Below, piece by piece: positions 1-7,553 of a DNA stretch of 64,000 nucleotides (the stretch's first letter is position 1; each line of letters starts with the position of its first letter). Source of the DNA: Rhizobium sp. Root1334 (GTDB lineage: Bacteria > Pseudomonadota > Alphaproteobacteria > Rhizobiales > Rhizobiaceae); the NCBI RefSeq assembly GCF_001426665.1, contig NZ_LMEY01000004.1:62001-126000 (forward strand). Reading direction: 5' to 3'. The position numbers and the translations under genes were made by a program. A model generated the notes under the pieces. It did no database searches, had not been told where the DNA came from, and saw nothing but the letters and a program-made list of their open reading frames with translations.

Positions 1-257
1 TTCTCGACGATTTCCTTGAAGACGCCGTTTGACGGATACATCTGGCCGTCCGGCCCCTTCATATGGATACGAATGACACCGCCAGGTCTCAGATCGACCT
101 CGCAGACCGGGTTGGTAAAATGGTGTGGCCCCCACCACTGGGACAGATGATACGGGTCCGTCCAGACCTTGTAGACCAGCGCTGCCGGGGCGTTGAATGT
201 CCGGGTCAGGACAAGGTTGGCCTTATCGGCCGGAACCACGTCAGCTCTTGCGTTCAT
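1..257 (-). CDS. SRPBCC (AHSA1-like) domain protein, C-terminus cut by window edge
   Basis: About 85 N-terminal residues are present; the rest lies beyond base 1. The visible part has the START/AHSA1 signature: an early strand containing LTRTFNAP, then VYKVWTDP and QWWGP, then RPGG and HMKGPDG. Such proteins bind hydrophobic ligands or act as small ligand-responsive factors, and in bacteria they are very often encoded directly behind an ArsR repressor, as here. The start is taken as ATG 257 because GGGAG lies six bases upstream; ATG 263 is in frame but has the purine run directly against it. The gene overlaps the end of the arsR-type gene by 17 bp, which suggests translational coupling. The ligand is unknown. 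Confidence 0.85.
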   Translation of the reverse strand, partial: MNARADVVPADKANLVLTRTFNAPAALVYKVWTDPYHLSQWWGPHHFTNPVCEVDLRPGGVIRIHMKGPDGQMYPSNGVFKEIVE

Positions 258-588
258 TTCCATCTCCCTCTTGAAGTTTTTGCAGGTAGAGATCGAGCCT
301 GTCGAAACTCTCCTCCCAAAATTGCCGGTAGTTATCGAGCCAGGCGTTCAGGTCTTTCAGCGGCCCCGCCTCCAGTTTGCAGGGCCGCCACTGCGCCTCG
401 CGACCGCGACTGATCAGCCCCGCCTTCTCCAGCACCTTCAGATGCTTGGAAACGGCAGGCAGGCTCATCGCGAACGGTTCGGCCAATTCATTGACGGACG
501 CCTCCCCCAAAGCCAGCCGCGCCAGAATTGCCCGGCGCGTCGGATCGGCGAGCGCCGAAAGAGTTGTGCTGAGTTGGTCCTGGGTCAT
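241..588 (-). CDS. ArsR-family transcriptional regulator
   Basis: A 115-residue single-domain winged-helix protein. The N-terminal helix TLSALADPTRRAIL and the recognition helix region SLPAVSKHLKVLEKAGLI are typical of ArsR/SmtB proteins. The metal-binding cysteines of classical ArsR/SmtB members are absent, so it probably belongs to the metal-independent branch that partners SRPBCC proteins (inference). It is first in a two-gene operon with the SRPBCC gene, whose start lies inside its last codons. A 16-bp perfect palindrome 14 bp upstream of the start codon is the obvious autoregulatory operator. ATG 588 gives the usual family length. Confidence 0.9.
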   Translation of the reverse strand: MTQDQLSTTLSALADPTRRAILARLALGEASVNELAEPFAMSLPAVSKHLKVLEKAGLISRGREAQWRPCKLEAGPLKDLNAWLDNYRQFWEESFDRLDLYLQKLQEGDGNERKS

Positions 589-601
589 TTTATTTAGCCA
601 A

Positions 602-629
602 TAAGTTAATTAACTTAAAGGTTAATTAG
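602..629. promoter_or_regulatory. Putative ArsR operator
   Basis: TAAGTTAATTAACTTA at 602-617 is a perfect 16-bp palindrome, followed at once by a second GGTTAATTAG half-site (620-629). It lies 14 bp upstream of the ArsR-type start codon at 588 in an AT-rich patch within GC-rich DNA. Position and symmetry fit an autorepression site. Binding is inferred. Confidence 0.6.
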
Positions 630-869
630 ATCGATTTCACGCGGATGTCAACGGCCATTTGAAAAGTTCCCGGCCACAGCTGAAAACGCAGTTTTCCTTG
701 ACGCGCCCTTTTGAATATGGTCTCACCCCAGCCATATGGAATTTCCGGTATTTTCCGCCATTTCAGGCATCAGCCGGGCATTTCCTTCCCTTAAAAGCAT
801 GCGCCTTCACATCCGGACGTCTCCTTTCCGGCAGGAAGGCCGAAAGCACGTAAAGCACGGGCCAGGATC

Positions 870-2327
870 ATGACAGACAGACCAGTCCGGGTGCGCATTG
901 CACCTTCCCCCACCGGCGAACCCCATGTCGGCACCGCCTATATCGCGTTGTTCAACTACCTCTTCGCACAGAAGATGGGTGGCGAGTTCATCCTGCGTAT
1001 CGAGGACACCGACGCGACCCGCTCGACCCCAGAATTCGAAACCAAGGTGCTGGACGCCCTGAAATGGTGCGGACTGAAATGGTCGGAAGGCCCGGATATC
1101 GGCGGCCCCTATGGCCCCTACCGCCAGAGCGACCGCAAGGACACCTACCTGCCCTTCGTCGAGAAGATCGTTGCCAACGGCCACGGTTTCCGCTGTTTCT
1201 GCACGCCCGAACGTCTGGCGGAAATGCGCGAGGCGCAGCGCGCCGCCGGCAAGCCGCCAAAGTATGACGGCCGCTGCCTGACACTTTCGGCAGAGGAAGT
1301 GACGACACGCATGGCTGCCGGCGAACCGACCGTCGTGCGCATGAAGATCCCTGCGGAAGGCTCCTGCAAGTTCGTCGATGGCGTCTATGGCGAAGTCGAT
1401 ATTCCGTGGGATGCAGTCGATATGCAGGTCCTGCTGAAAGCCGACGGCATGCCGACCTATCATATGGCCAATGTCGTCGACGACCATCTGATGAAGATCA
1501 CCCATGTGGCGCGCGGCGAGGAATGGCTGTCCTCGGTCCCGAAGCACATCCTGATCTACCAGTATCTCGGTCTCGAGCCGCCGGTTTTCATGCATCTGTC
1601 GCTGATGCGCAACCATGACAAGTCGAAGCTGTCGAAGCGCAAGAACCCGACCTCGATCTCGTACTACACGGCACTCGGCTACCTGCCCGAAGCGCTGATG
1701 AACTTCCTCGGCCTGTTCTTCGTGCAGATCGCCGAAGGCGAGGAAATGCTGACCATGGAACAGCTAGCGGAGAAATTCGATCCGGCGAACCTCTCCAAGG
1801 CCGGCGCGATTTTCGACGTACAGAAACTGGATTGGCTGAATGGCCGCTGGCTGCGCGAAGGTTTGTCAGAAGACGAGTTCGCCGCCCGCGTGCTTTCCTG
1901 GGCGATGGAAAACGACCGTATCAAGCAGGGCCTCAAACTCTCGCAGTCGCGCATTTCCAAGCTGGGCGAACTGCCGGACCTGGCGGGCTTCCTGTTCAAG
2001 TCCGATCTGTCGCTTGACGCCGCATCCTTCGCCAAGGTCAAATCGAGCCCGGAAGAACTGGTCGAGATCTTCAACACGGTCCAGCCGGATCTGGAAAAGA
2101 TCCTCGAATGGAACGTCGAGTCGATCGAAGCCGAGCTGCGTGCCATTGCCGACCGCATGGGCAAGAAGCTGAAAGTCATCGTGGCGCCGCTGTTCGTGGC
2201 GGTCTCGGGCTCCAGCCGCTCGCTGCCGCTGTTCGATTCAATGGCTATCCTCGGCCGCTCGGTCGTGCGCCAGCGCCTGAAGGTTGCAGGCCAGGTTGCC
2301 GCCTCGATGGCAGGCAGCGGCAAATAA
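870..2327 (+). CDS. gltX: Glutamate--tRNA ligase
   Basis: A 485-residue class I aminoacyl-tRNA synthetase that charges tRNA-Glu in the cytoplasm. APSPTGEPHVGT at residues 11-22 carries the HIGH-type ATP site, and KLSKRK near residue 252 is the KMSKS-type loop. The region between is typical of GltX (RIEDTD, YGPYRQSDR, DGMPTYHMANVVDDH). Rhizobia usually carry two gltX copies; in such genomes one paralogue may charge tRNA-Gln for amidation, and which one this is cannot be told from this window. The start ATG gives the usual N-terminus. A RIME-like repeat separates it from lysS on the same strand. Confidence 0.97.
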   Translation: MTDRPVRVRIAPSPTGEPHVGTAYIALFNYLFAQKMGGEFILRIEDTDATRSTPEFETKVLDALKWCGLKWSEGPDIGGPYGPYRQSDRKDTYLPFVEKIVANGHGFRCFCTPERLAEMREAQRAAGKPPKYDGRCLTLSAEEVTTRMAAGEPTVVRMKIPAEGSCKFVDGVYGEVDIPWDAVDMQVLLKADGMPTYHMANVVDDHLMKITHVARGEEWLSSVPKHILIYQYLGLEPPVFMHLSLMRNHDKSKLSKRKNPTSISYYTALGYLPEALMNFLGLFFVQIAEGEEMLTMEQLAEKFDPANLSKAGAIFDVQKLDWLNGRWLREGLSEDEFAARVLSWAMENDRIKQGLKLSQSRISKLGELPDLAGFLFKSDLSLDAASFAKVKSSPEELVEIFNTVQPDLEKILEWNVESIEAELRAIADRMGKKLKVIVAPLFVAVSGSSRSLPLFDSMAILGRSVVRQRLKVAGQVAASMAGSGK

Positions 2328-2340
2328 AGACTGGCTCTTT

Positions 2341-2467
2341 CTTCTCCCCAGCGGGGAGAAGTGCCGAGCGAATGCGAGGCGATGAGGGGGTGGTGCGGCA
2401 GGCTGAGAAGTCTTTTGCTCCCCCTCATCCGGCCCTTCGGGCCACCTTCTCCCCGGTGGGGCGAAGA
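2341..2467. repeat. RIME-like intergenic palindromic repeat, copy 1
   Basis: A 127-bp element between gltX and lysS. It opens with the hairpin TTCTCCCCagCGGGGAGAA, has an inner inverted pair GATGAGGGGG / CCCCCTCAT and a GGCCCTTCGGGCC stem, and ends in an imperfect TTCTCCCCggtGGGGCGAA hairpin. The same design occurs at 41321-41475. It matches the known style of Rhizobium-specific intergenic mosaic elements and has no coding capacity. Confidence 0.75.
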
Positions 2468-2525
2468 GGAAATGGCCTCGACCCCTAGTACCCTTGAGAA
2501 CAAAGCCCCATAGAAGGCGAGCCCC

Positions 2526-4019
2526 ATGACCGACAAGACCGAAACCGCCCTCTCCTCCGACGTCACCGAAGTGCGCGCCCAGAAGCTGAAAATGCTGCGC
2601 GAAAAGATCGGCGACGTCTATCCGGCGCATTTCCACCGCACGATCACCAATGCTGAGCTTGCGGCGAAATACGAGAACCTGGAAGCAGACGTGGTGACCG
2701 AAGATGTCGTCACGGTTGCCGGGCGCGTCTATTCCTCGCGCAATTCTGGCATGTTCATGGATATCCATGATGCCGGCGGCAAGATCCAGATTTTCTCCCA
2801 CAAGGACACGACGCCGGAAGAAGCCCGGGCGATGCTGCCGATGATCGATCTCGGCGACATCATCGGCGTCACCGGCGTGGTGCGCCGCACCAAGCGCGGC
2901 GAACTCTCGATCAACGCGCAAGAAATCACTATGCTGACCAAGTCGCTGCTGCCGATGCCGGAGAAGTGGCATGGCCTGTCCGACATCGAGCAGCGCTATC
3001 GCAAGCGTCACCTCGACATCATGACCAACGAGGAGTCCAAGCTCCGCTTCCAGCAGCGTTCGAAGATCGTTTCCGGTATTCGCCGCTTCATGGAAGACGA
3101 CGGTTTCATGGAAGTCGAAACGCCGATGTTGCATTCGGTCTACGGCGGCGCAACGGCCGAACCTTTCAAGACGCACCACAATACGCTGAAGCTCGACATG
3201 TATCTGCGCATCGCGCCGGAACTGTATTTGAAGCGCACGCTGGTGTCGGGCCTGACCGACAAGGTGTTCGAAATCAACCGCAACTTCCGCAACGAAGGCG
3301 TTTCCACAAGGCACAATCCTGAATTCACCATGATGGAATGCTACTGGGCCTATGCCGACTACGAGGACGTCATGGACCTCGTCGAGCGGCTGTTCTCCAA
3401 GCTCGCGATGTCGATCCATGGCACGACCGAATTCATGTTCGGCGACAAGGAAATCTCCTTCAAGGGGCCGTTCAAGCGCGTGCCTATGCCGGATGCCGTC
3501 AAGGAAGCGACCGGTATCGACTTCCTGGCGATGAAAACCGACGAGGAAGCCCGCGCTGCCGCCGAGGCTGCCGGTTTTGAAGTCGAGAAGGACGCGACCT
3601 GGGGCGAATGCCTGGCCTTCATTTTCGAAGAAAAGGTCGAAGGCACGCTGATCCAGCCGTCACACGTGACGCATTTCCCGAAGGATATCTCGCCCTTCGC
3701 CAAGGAAGTGCCGGGCGAACCACGCCTAGTCGAACGGTTCGAGACCTATTGCAACGCCTGGGAGCTGGGCAATGCGTTTTCGGAACTCAACGATCCGGAA
3801 GAGCAGCGCAGGCGTATGGTCGAGCAGCTCGAGCAGGCGCATGCCCGCGGTGAGAAGGACAAGCAGCTGGACGACGAATTCCTCGATGCGATCGACCAGG
3901 GCATGCCGCCCGCAGGCGGTCTCGGCATCGGTGTCGATCGCCTGATCATGCTGCTCACCAACGCGCCGTCGATCCGCGACATCATCCTCTTCCCGGCCCG
4001 CCGCAACAAGGCGGACTGA
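2526..4019 (+). CDS. lysS: Lysine--tRNA ligase, class II
   Basis: A 497-residue class II synthetase that charges tRNA-Lys. An N-terminal OB-fold anticodon-binding domain covers roughly residues 60-150 (VVTVAGRVYSSRNSGMFMDI). The catalytic core follows, with motif 1 around FMEVETPML, motif 2 around FRNEGVSTRHNPEFTMMECY and motif 3 at GGLGIGVDRLIMLL. The Lys-type signature TAEPFKTHHNTL is present. ATG 2526 follows AAGGCGAGCCCC. It is co-directional with gltX but separated from it by about 200 bp holding a repeat. A hairpin follows the stop. Confidence 0.97.
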   Translation: MTDKTETALSSDVTEVRAQKLKMLREKIGDVYPAHFHRTITNAELAAKYENLEADVVTEDVVTVAGRVYSSRNSGMFMDIHDAGGKIQIFSHKDTTPEEARAMLPMIDLGDIIGVTGVVRRTKRGELSINAQEITMLTKSLLPMPEKWHGLSDIEQRYRKRHLDIMTNEESKLRFQQRSKIVSGIRRFMEDDGFMEVETPMLHSVYGGATAEPFKTHHNTLKLDMYLRIAPELYLKRTLVSGLTDKVFEINRNFRNEGVSTRHNPEFTMMECYWAYADYEDVMDLVERLFSKLAMSIHGTTEFMFGDKEISFKGPFKRVPMPDAVKEATGIDFLAMKTDEEARAAAEAAGFEVEKDATWGECLAFIFEEKVEGTLIQPSHVTHFPKDISPFAKEVPGEPRLVERFETYCNAWELGNAFSELNDPEEQRRRMVEQLEQAHARGEKDKQLDDEFLDAIDQGMPPAGGLGIGVDRLIMLLTNAPSIRDIILFPARRNKAD

Positions 4020-4032
4020 GACAACGCTAGGG

Positions 4033-4066
4033 ACGCGCCATTCGCTAAACCGGATGGCGCGTTCTT
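4033..4066 (+). terminator. Probable lysS terminator
   Basis: ACGCGCCAT at 4033-4041 pairs perfectly with ATGGCGCGT at 4054-4062, with a 12-base loop, and the stem is followed by a short T-rich stretch (TTCTT). It begins 13 bases after the lysS stop. Confidence 0.65.
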
Positions 4067-4133
4067 GTCAGCCGACGGAACTTTTCAGGCTCCTGCGCGT
4101 CTATGTCCGCAGAATCTGAAAAGGACCCCCTCC

Positions 4134-4307
4134 ATGCTGAAATGGGCGCTCATCTTCCTGGTCATCTCGCTGATTACCGGTTTTCTCGGTTTTTCAGGCG
4201 TTTCGGCCGCAACCGCGACGATCGCGCGCGTGCTGTTCGCCATCGCCGTGATCATCTTCCTGATTTTCGTGGTTCTCGCCGTCATTGCCGGCAACGCCAT
4301 CGTCTGA
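4134..4307 (+). CDS. DUF1328 small membrane protein
   Basis: A 57-residue, almost wholly hydrophobic protein with two transmembrane segments: residues about 3-23 ([18 protein letters not shown]) and 30-53 ([20 protein letters not shown]). This matches the short DUF1328/YtjA family of inner-membrane proteins of unknown function. A longer in-frame extension begins upstream, but ATG 4134 follows an AAAAGGA ribosome site and gives the family length. The lysS terminator lies between it and lysS, so it is probably transcribed on its own. Confidence 0.85.
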   Translation: MLKWALIFLVISLITGFLGFSGVSAATATIARVLFAIAVIIFLIFVVLAVIAGNAIV

Positions 4308-4342
4308 TCCGGATGGCCGGCAGCGCGCTGTTTGAAAGCCCG

Positions 4343-5221
4343 TCAGTGCCCTGCAGGTTCTTCTGCTGGGCGTTCGGCGGGTTTTTCCATCGCGGATTCC
4401 AATGGCTTTTCGCCATCTCCGCCGAGCACCATGGCCAGCATGGAGCCGAAGAAACCTTTTTCCTCAGGCTTTACCGCGCCCTGCTCCGCCGTAGCCTCGG
4501 CGTCATGTTCCGGCGCGGCTCCTTCCTCGGCATGCGTAGCAGGCGCCTCGCCACTCTCTGCTTCCTCTCCGTGCGCAGCAGCCGGCGCTTCACCGTGGTC
4601 GCCGCTCTTTGATCCGGCAGCCCCAGGCACTGCCGCAGCAGCGGCCGCGACCGGATCGAAACAATCCGACTTGTCGTCCATTGCCGTCAACGTGGTCTTG
4701 ATGTCGTCGGTCGAGAGAGCCACTTCGGCACCATAGAACAGACCGACGGTGTTTGCCTTCGCCTCCGTATAACGGGCCGTAAATGGCGTGCTCATTCCCG
4801 GCAGCTTGGATGGATCAGGCGCGAAAAGGACCTGGGCGCCGATGGCCGCGCCGCGCCGATCGGCACGATCTGACGGTCCGGCGGAATCAAGCACAACTAC
4901 CTGATAGAGATCGGCCTGCTCTTCCTTGGCCAACAGGCCGGTAATGCGCAATGCAGTGCGGACACGATCGACACCGCCTGCAGATTCCGTGCTCACATAT
5001 TTGCGAATCCAACGTTGGCCATTGCGGCGCATCTTCAGGGTTTCGATCGTGGTGCAGGCCAGGCCCGAAGTTGAGGGCTTTTGCGGTCCGGCCATGCCGA
5101 GAAAGGTTTCCTTGCCGGAATAGACGGCATAGGCGCCGGACGCACCCGACAGCACGAGAATGCCGGTAATGAGGAACATCACCTTGCGGGGGAGACGTAT
5201 CTTTTTAAAGACCGACTTCAC
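4343..5221 (-). CDS. Membrane-anchored protein with Ala/Glu/Pro/His-rich C-terminus, unknown function
   Basis: I do not recognise this 292-residue protein. Residues 1-12 are basic, and residues about 14-35 form a hydrophobic signal or anchor (VMFLITGILVLSGASGAYAVY), so the rest is probably periplasmic. Residues about 45-190 look folded and contain two cysteines (LACTTIETLKMRRNGQRWIR near the start, SDCFDP near residue 188) that could form a disulphide. From about residue 190 to the end the sequence is low-complexity, rich in Ala, Glu, Pro, Gly and His. It ends 35 bp from the DUF1328 stop in convergent orientation. Codon use resembles the neighbours, so it is probably a real lineage gene. Confidence 0.7.
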   Translation of the reverse strand: MKSVFKKIRLPRKVMFLITGILVLSGASGAYAVYSGKETFLGMAGPQKPSTSGLACTTIETLKMRRNGQRWIRKYVSTESAGGVDRVRTALRITGLLAKEEQADLYQVVVLDSAGPSDRADRRGAAIGAQVLFAPDPSKLPGMSTPFTARYTEAKANTVGLFYGAEVALSTDDIKTTLTAMDDKSDCFDPVAAAAAAVPGAAGSKSGDHGEAPAAAHGEEAESGEAPATHAEEGAAPEHDAEATAEQGAVKPEEKGFFGSMLAMVLGGDGEKPLESAMEKPAERPAEEPAGH

Positions 5222-5523
5222 GTACGCTGTTCCGTCATCAGCTTGAAACTCCCTTGCCTGCCACCGCGCGTCTGCGCGGATGCAGGAACGGCCCCACCTA
5301 TTGATTGAGCCCCCATCCTATCGCGGCGACGTTTCGGAAAGTTTAAGCCTGCTGGCCCTATTTCGCGGCAGGATACGGATTTGCCTTGTTTTGGCACTCC
5401 ACCTCCCATGGCCCGGAAAATGGGTTGCTCTTGGCCGCCGCACCGCTAAAAGTGACACAACGCTGGACGTCACCCCTTTCAGCAAGCTGCGGCCGGCTTT
5501 CAAAACAAAGAAAAGAACACATC
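5222..5523. other. Intergenic region between divergent genes
   Basis: About 300 bp separates the anchored protein (minus) from the nucleoside hydrolase (plus). It must hold promoters for both. I see no convincing operator, repeat or small gene; the short open frames here lack ribosome sites and overlap one another. Confidence 0.5.
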
Positions 5524-6483
5524 ATGCATAAGGTAATTTTTGATACGGATCCCGGCGTCGACGATGCGATGGCCCTGTTGTTCCTGCATAATCACCCGGA
5601 TATCGACCTGATCGGCATCACCTCCGTTTTCGGTAATGCCTCGATCGAAACGACGACTCGCAACGCGCTCTATCTGAAGCAGCAATGGGATATTGCAGCG
5701 CCTGTTGCCAAAGGGCTTGGCGAAACGCTCGACCCGTCCCGGCCCCATGTTGGCTGGCCAACCTTCATCCACGGCGATGATGGTCTCGGCAATATCGGGG
5801 TTCCAGAAACGGTCGATCTGGCCTGCGATCCGCGTCCGGCCCATCGCTTCATCATCGACATGGTACGCGCCAATCCCGGCGAGGTAACGCTTGTTGCCGT
5901 CGGCCGAATGACCAATCTGGCGCTCGCCTTGCGCGACGATCCAGATATCGCCGTTCTGGTCAAGGAAGTCGTCATCATGGGTGGTGCCTTCGACATGCGC
6001 GGCAACATCACACCGGCTGCCGAAGCCAATATCCATGGCGATCCGGAAGCCGCCGACGTGGTGATGACAGCCCCATGGCCGGTGGTCGTCGTCGGGCTTG
6101 ATGTAACCGAGAAGACCGTCATGACTCGTGGGCGGTTGGAAGCTATTGCTGCGACCGGCGGCAAGCGCGCCAAGCTCCTGTCGGACATTTCGCAGTTCTA
6201 TATCGATTTCTACGAACAGCATGTCGATGACGGTATGGTCGTGCATGACAGCTGCGCCTGTGTCTATGTCGTGGCGCCGGAACTCTTCACCCTGCGCAGC
6301 GGTGCGATCCGCGTCGTTTGCGGCGGCATTGCCGATGGCCAGACCATCCAGAAGGCCGACGATCATATTTTCCCGCCAAGCGACTGGGACAACCTGCCAA
6401 GCCAGAACATCTGCATCGGCGTCGATGCCGAGGGCGTGCTTGATCTGATTTCCAAGACACTCGGCCACAACCCGGTAGCCTGA
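5524..6483 (+). CDS. Inosine-uridine preferring nucleoside hydrolase family protein
   Basis: A 319-residue IUNH-family enzyme that hydrolyses the N-glycosidic bond of ribonucleosides to ribose and base. The calcium-binding signature DTDPGVDDAMALL starts at residue 7, and later conserved blocks include VAVGRMTNLALAL, IMGGAFDMRGNITP and the C-terminal VHDSCACVYVV with the last metal-ligand aspartate. ATG 5524 starts the protein immediately before the DTDPG strand, as in the family; a longer frame upstream lacks homologous sequence. Base specificity (purine, pyrimidine or both) cannot be read. A strong hairpin follows, so it is probably monocistronic. Confidence 0.93.
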   Translation: MHKVIFDTDPGVDDAMALLFLHNHPDIDLIGITSVFGNASIETTTRNALYLKQQWDIAAPVAKGLGETLDPSRPHVGWPTFIHGDDGLGNIGVPETVDLACDPRPAHRFIIDMVRANPGEVTLVAVGRMTNLALALRDDPDIAVLVKEVVIMGGAFDMRGNITPAAEANIHGDPEAADVVMTAPWPVVVVGLDVTEKTVMTRGRLEAIAATGGKRAKLLSDISQFYIDFYEQHVDDGMVVHDSCACVYVVAPELFTLRSGAIRVVCGGIADGQTIQKADDHIFPPSDWDNLPSQNICIGVDAEGVLDLISKTLGHNPVA

Positions 6484-6501
6484 TTTCGAAAAATTCGCTG
6501 C

Positions 6502-6537
6502 GATAGCTGGCAGTCGTGCAATTGCCAGCTATCTTCG
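6502..6537 (+). terminator. Terminator after the nucleoside hydrolase gene
   Basis: GATAGCTGGCA at 6502-6512 pairs perfectly over 11 bp with TGCCAGCTATC at 6523-6533, followed by TTCGTCT. It overlaps the most upstream in-frame ATG (6516) of the next gene, which argues for the later start at 6543. Confidence 0.7.
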
Positions 6538-6542
6538 TCTGC

Positions 6543-7553
6543 ATGAAACCGGAAACGCTGCTCTATCCGACGCCCAAGGGTCTCTTTTGCGAGAAGGGCG
6601 GCTTCTATATCGATCCCGTCCAGCCTGTCGAACGGGCGTTGATCACCCACGGTCACGCCGATCATGCGCGCGCCGGCCACACACATGTGATGGCGACGCG
6701 CGAGACGCTGGAGATCATGCGTATCCGCTATGGCGACACATTCTGCGTCAGTACGCAGGAAGCCGTCCTCGGTACCCGCACGACGATCGGCGATGTCACC
6801 GTCAGCTTTCATCCGGCCGGTCACGTGCTCGGGTCGGCACAGATCGCCGTTGAAGCAGGTGGCATGCGCATCGTCGTCTCAGGCGACTACAAGCGCCGCC
6901 GCGACCCGACCTGCCTCTCCTTCGAGCCGGTCCCATGCGATGTCTTCATCACCGAAGCAACTTTCGGCCTGCCGGTGTTTCACCACCCGGATGACCGTGG
7001 CGAGATTGCCAAGCTGTTGACCTCGCTCAAACAATTTCCCGAGCGTGCCCATCTGGTCGGCGCCTATGCTCTCGGCAAGGCGCAGCGGATCATCATGCTT
7101 CTGCGCGAAGCGGGTTACGACGCACCGATCTTCATTCACGGCGCCTTAGCAAGGCTCTGCGATTATTATGAAAGCGAAGGTATCCAACTGGGGGATCTCC
7201 GGCCGGCCACGATCGATGCGAAAGACAAACAGTCCTTCGCCGGTGCCGTTGTCGTCGGCCCGCCCTCGGCCTTTGCCGACAAATGGGCCAGGCGCTTTCC
7301 CGATCCCATGCCCATCTTCGCGTCCGGCTGGATGCTGGTGCGGCAACGCGCCAAGCAGCGCGGCGTCGAACTGCCGATGATCATGTCGGATCACTGCGAT
7401 TGGCCGGAACTGACCGCGACAATCAACGAGATCAAGCCAGCCGAGGTCTGGGTGACGCACGGCCGCGAAGAGGCCCTTGTCCGTTGGTGCGAGTTGCAGG
7501 GTATCGCCGCCCGGCCGCTGCATCTGGTCGGCTACGACGACGAAGGAGAATAG
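6543..7553 (+). CDS. Ligase-associated DNA exonuclease (metallo-beta-lactamase fold)
   Basis: A 336-residue beta-CASP/metallo-beta-lactamase protein. HGHADH at residues 36-41 is the HxHxDH zinc motif; further ligands are in PAGHVLGSAQI and VSGDYKRR, and VMSDHCDWPEL-type residues appear near the C-terminus (MSDHCDW). In many bacteria this nuclease is paired with the ATP-dependent ligase encoded next door, often with an Lhr-type helicase and a phosphoesterase, and is thought to act in DNA damage repair. The helicase and phosphoesterase are not adjacent here. ATG 6543 is preferred to ATG 6516, which sits inside the preceding terminator. The stop TAG at 7551 is three bases before the expected ligase start. 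Confidence 0.92.
   Translation: MKPETLLYPTPKGLFCEKGGFYIDPVQPVERALITHGHADHARAGHTHVMATRETLEIMRIRYGDTFCVSTQEAVLGTRTTIGDVTVSFHPAGHVLGSAQIAVEAGGMRIVVSGDYKRRRDPTCLSFEPVPCDVFITEATFGLPVFHHPDDRGEIAKLLTSLKQFPERAHLVGAYALGKAQRIIMLLREAGYDAPIFIHGALARLCDYYESEGIQLGDLRPATIDAKDKQSFAGAVVVGPPSAFADKWARRFPDPMPIFASGWMLVRQRAKQRGVELPMIMSDHCDWPELTATINEIKPAEVWVTHGREEALVRWCELQGIAARPLHLVGYDDEGE

Noticed and set aside
2238-3419. A 393-codon minus-strand open frame across gltX, the repeat and lysS
   Set aside because: It spans two conserved synthetase genes and an intergenic repeat and has no family resemblance.
6516-6543. Upstream ATG for the exonuclease
   Set aside because: It falls within the loop of the preceding terminator and adds residues not typical of the family.
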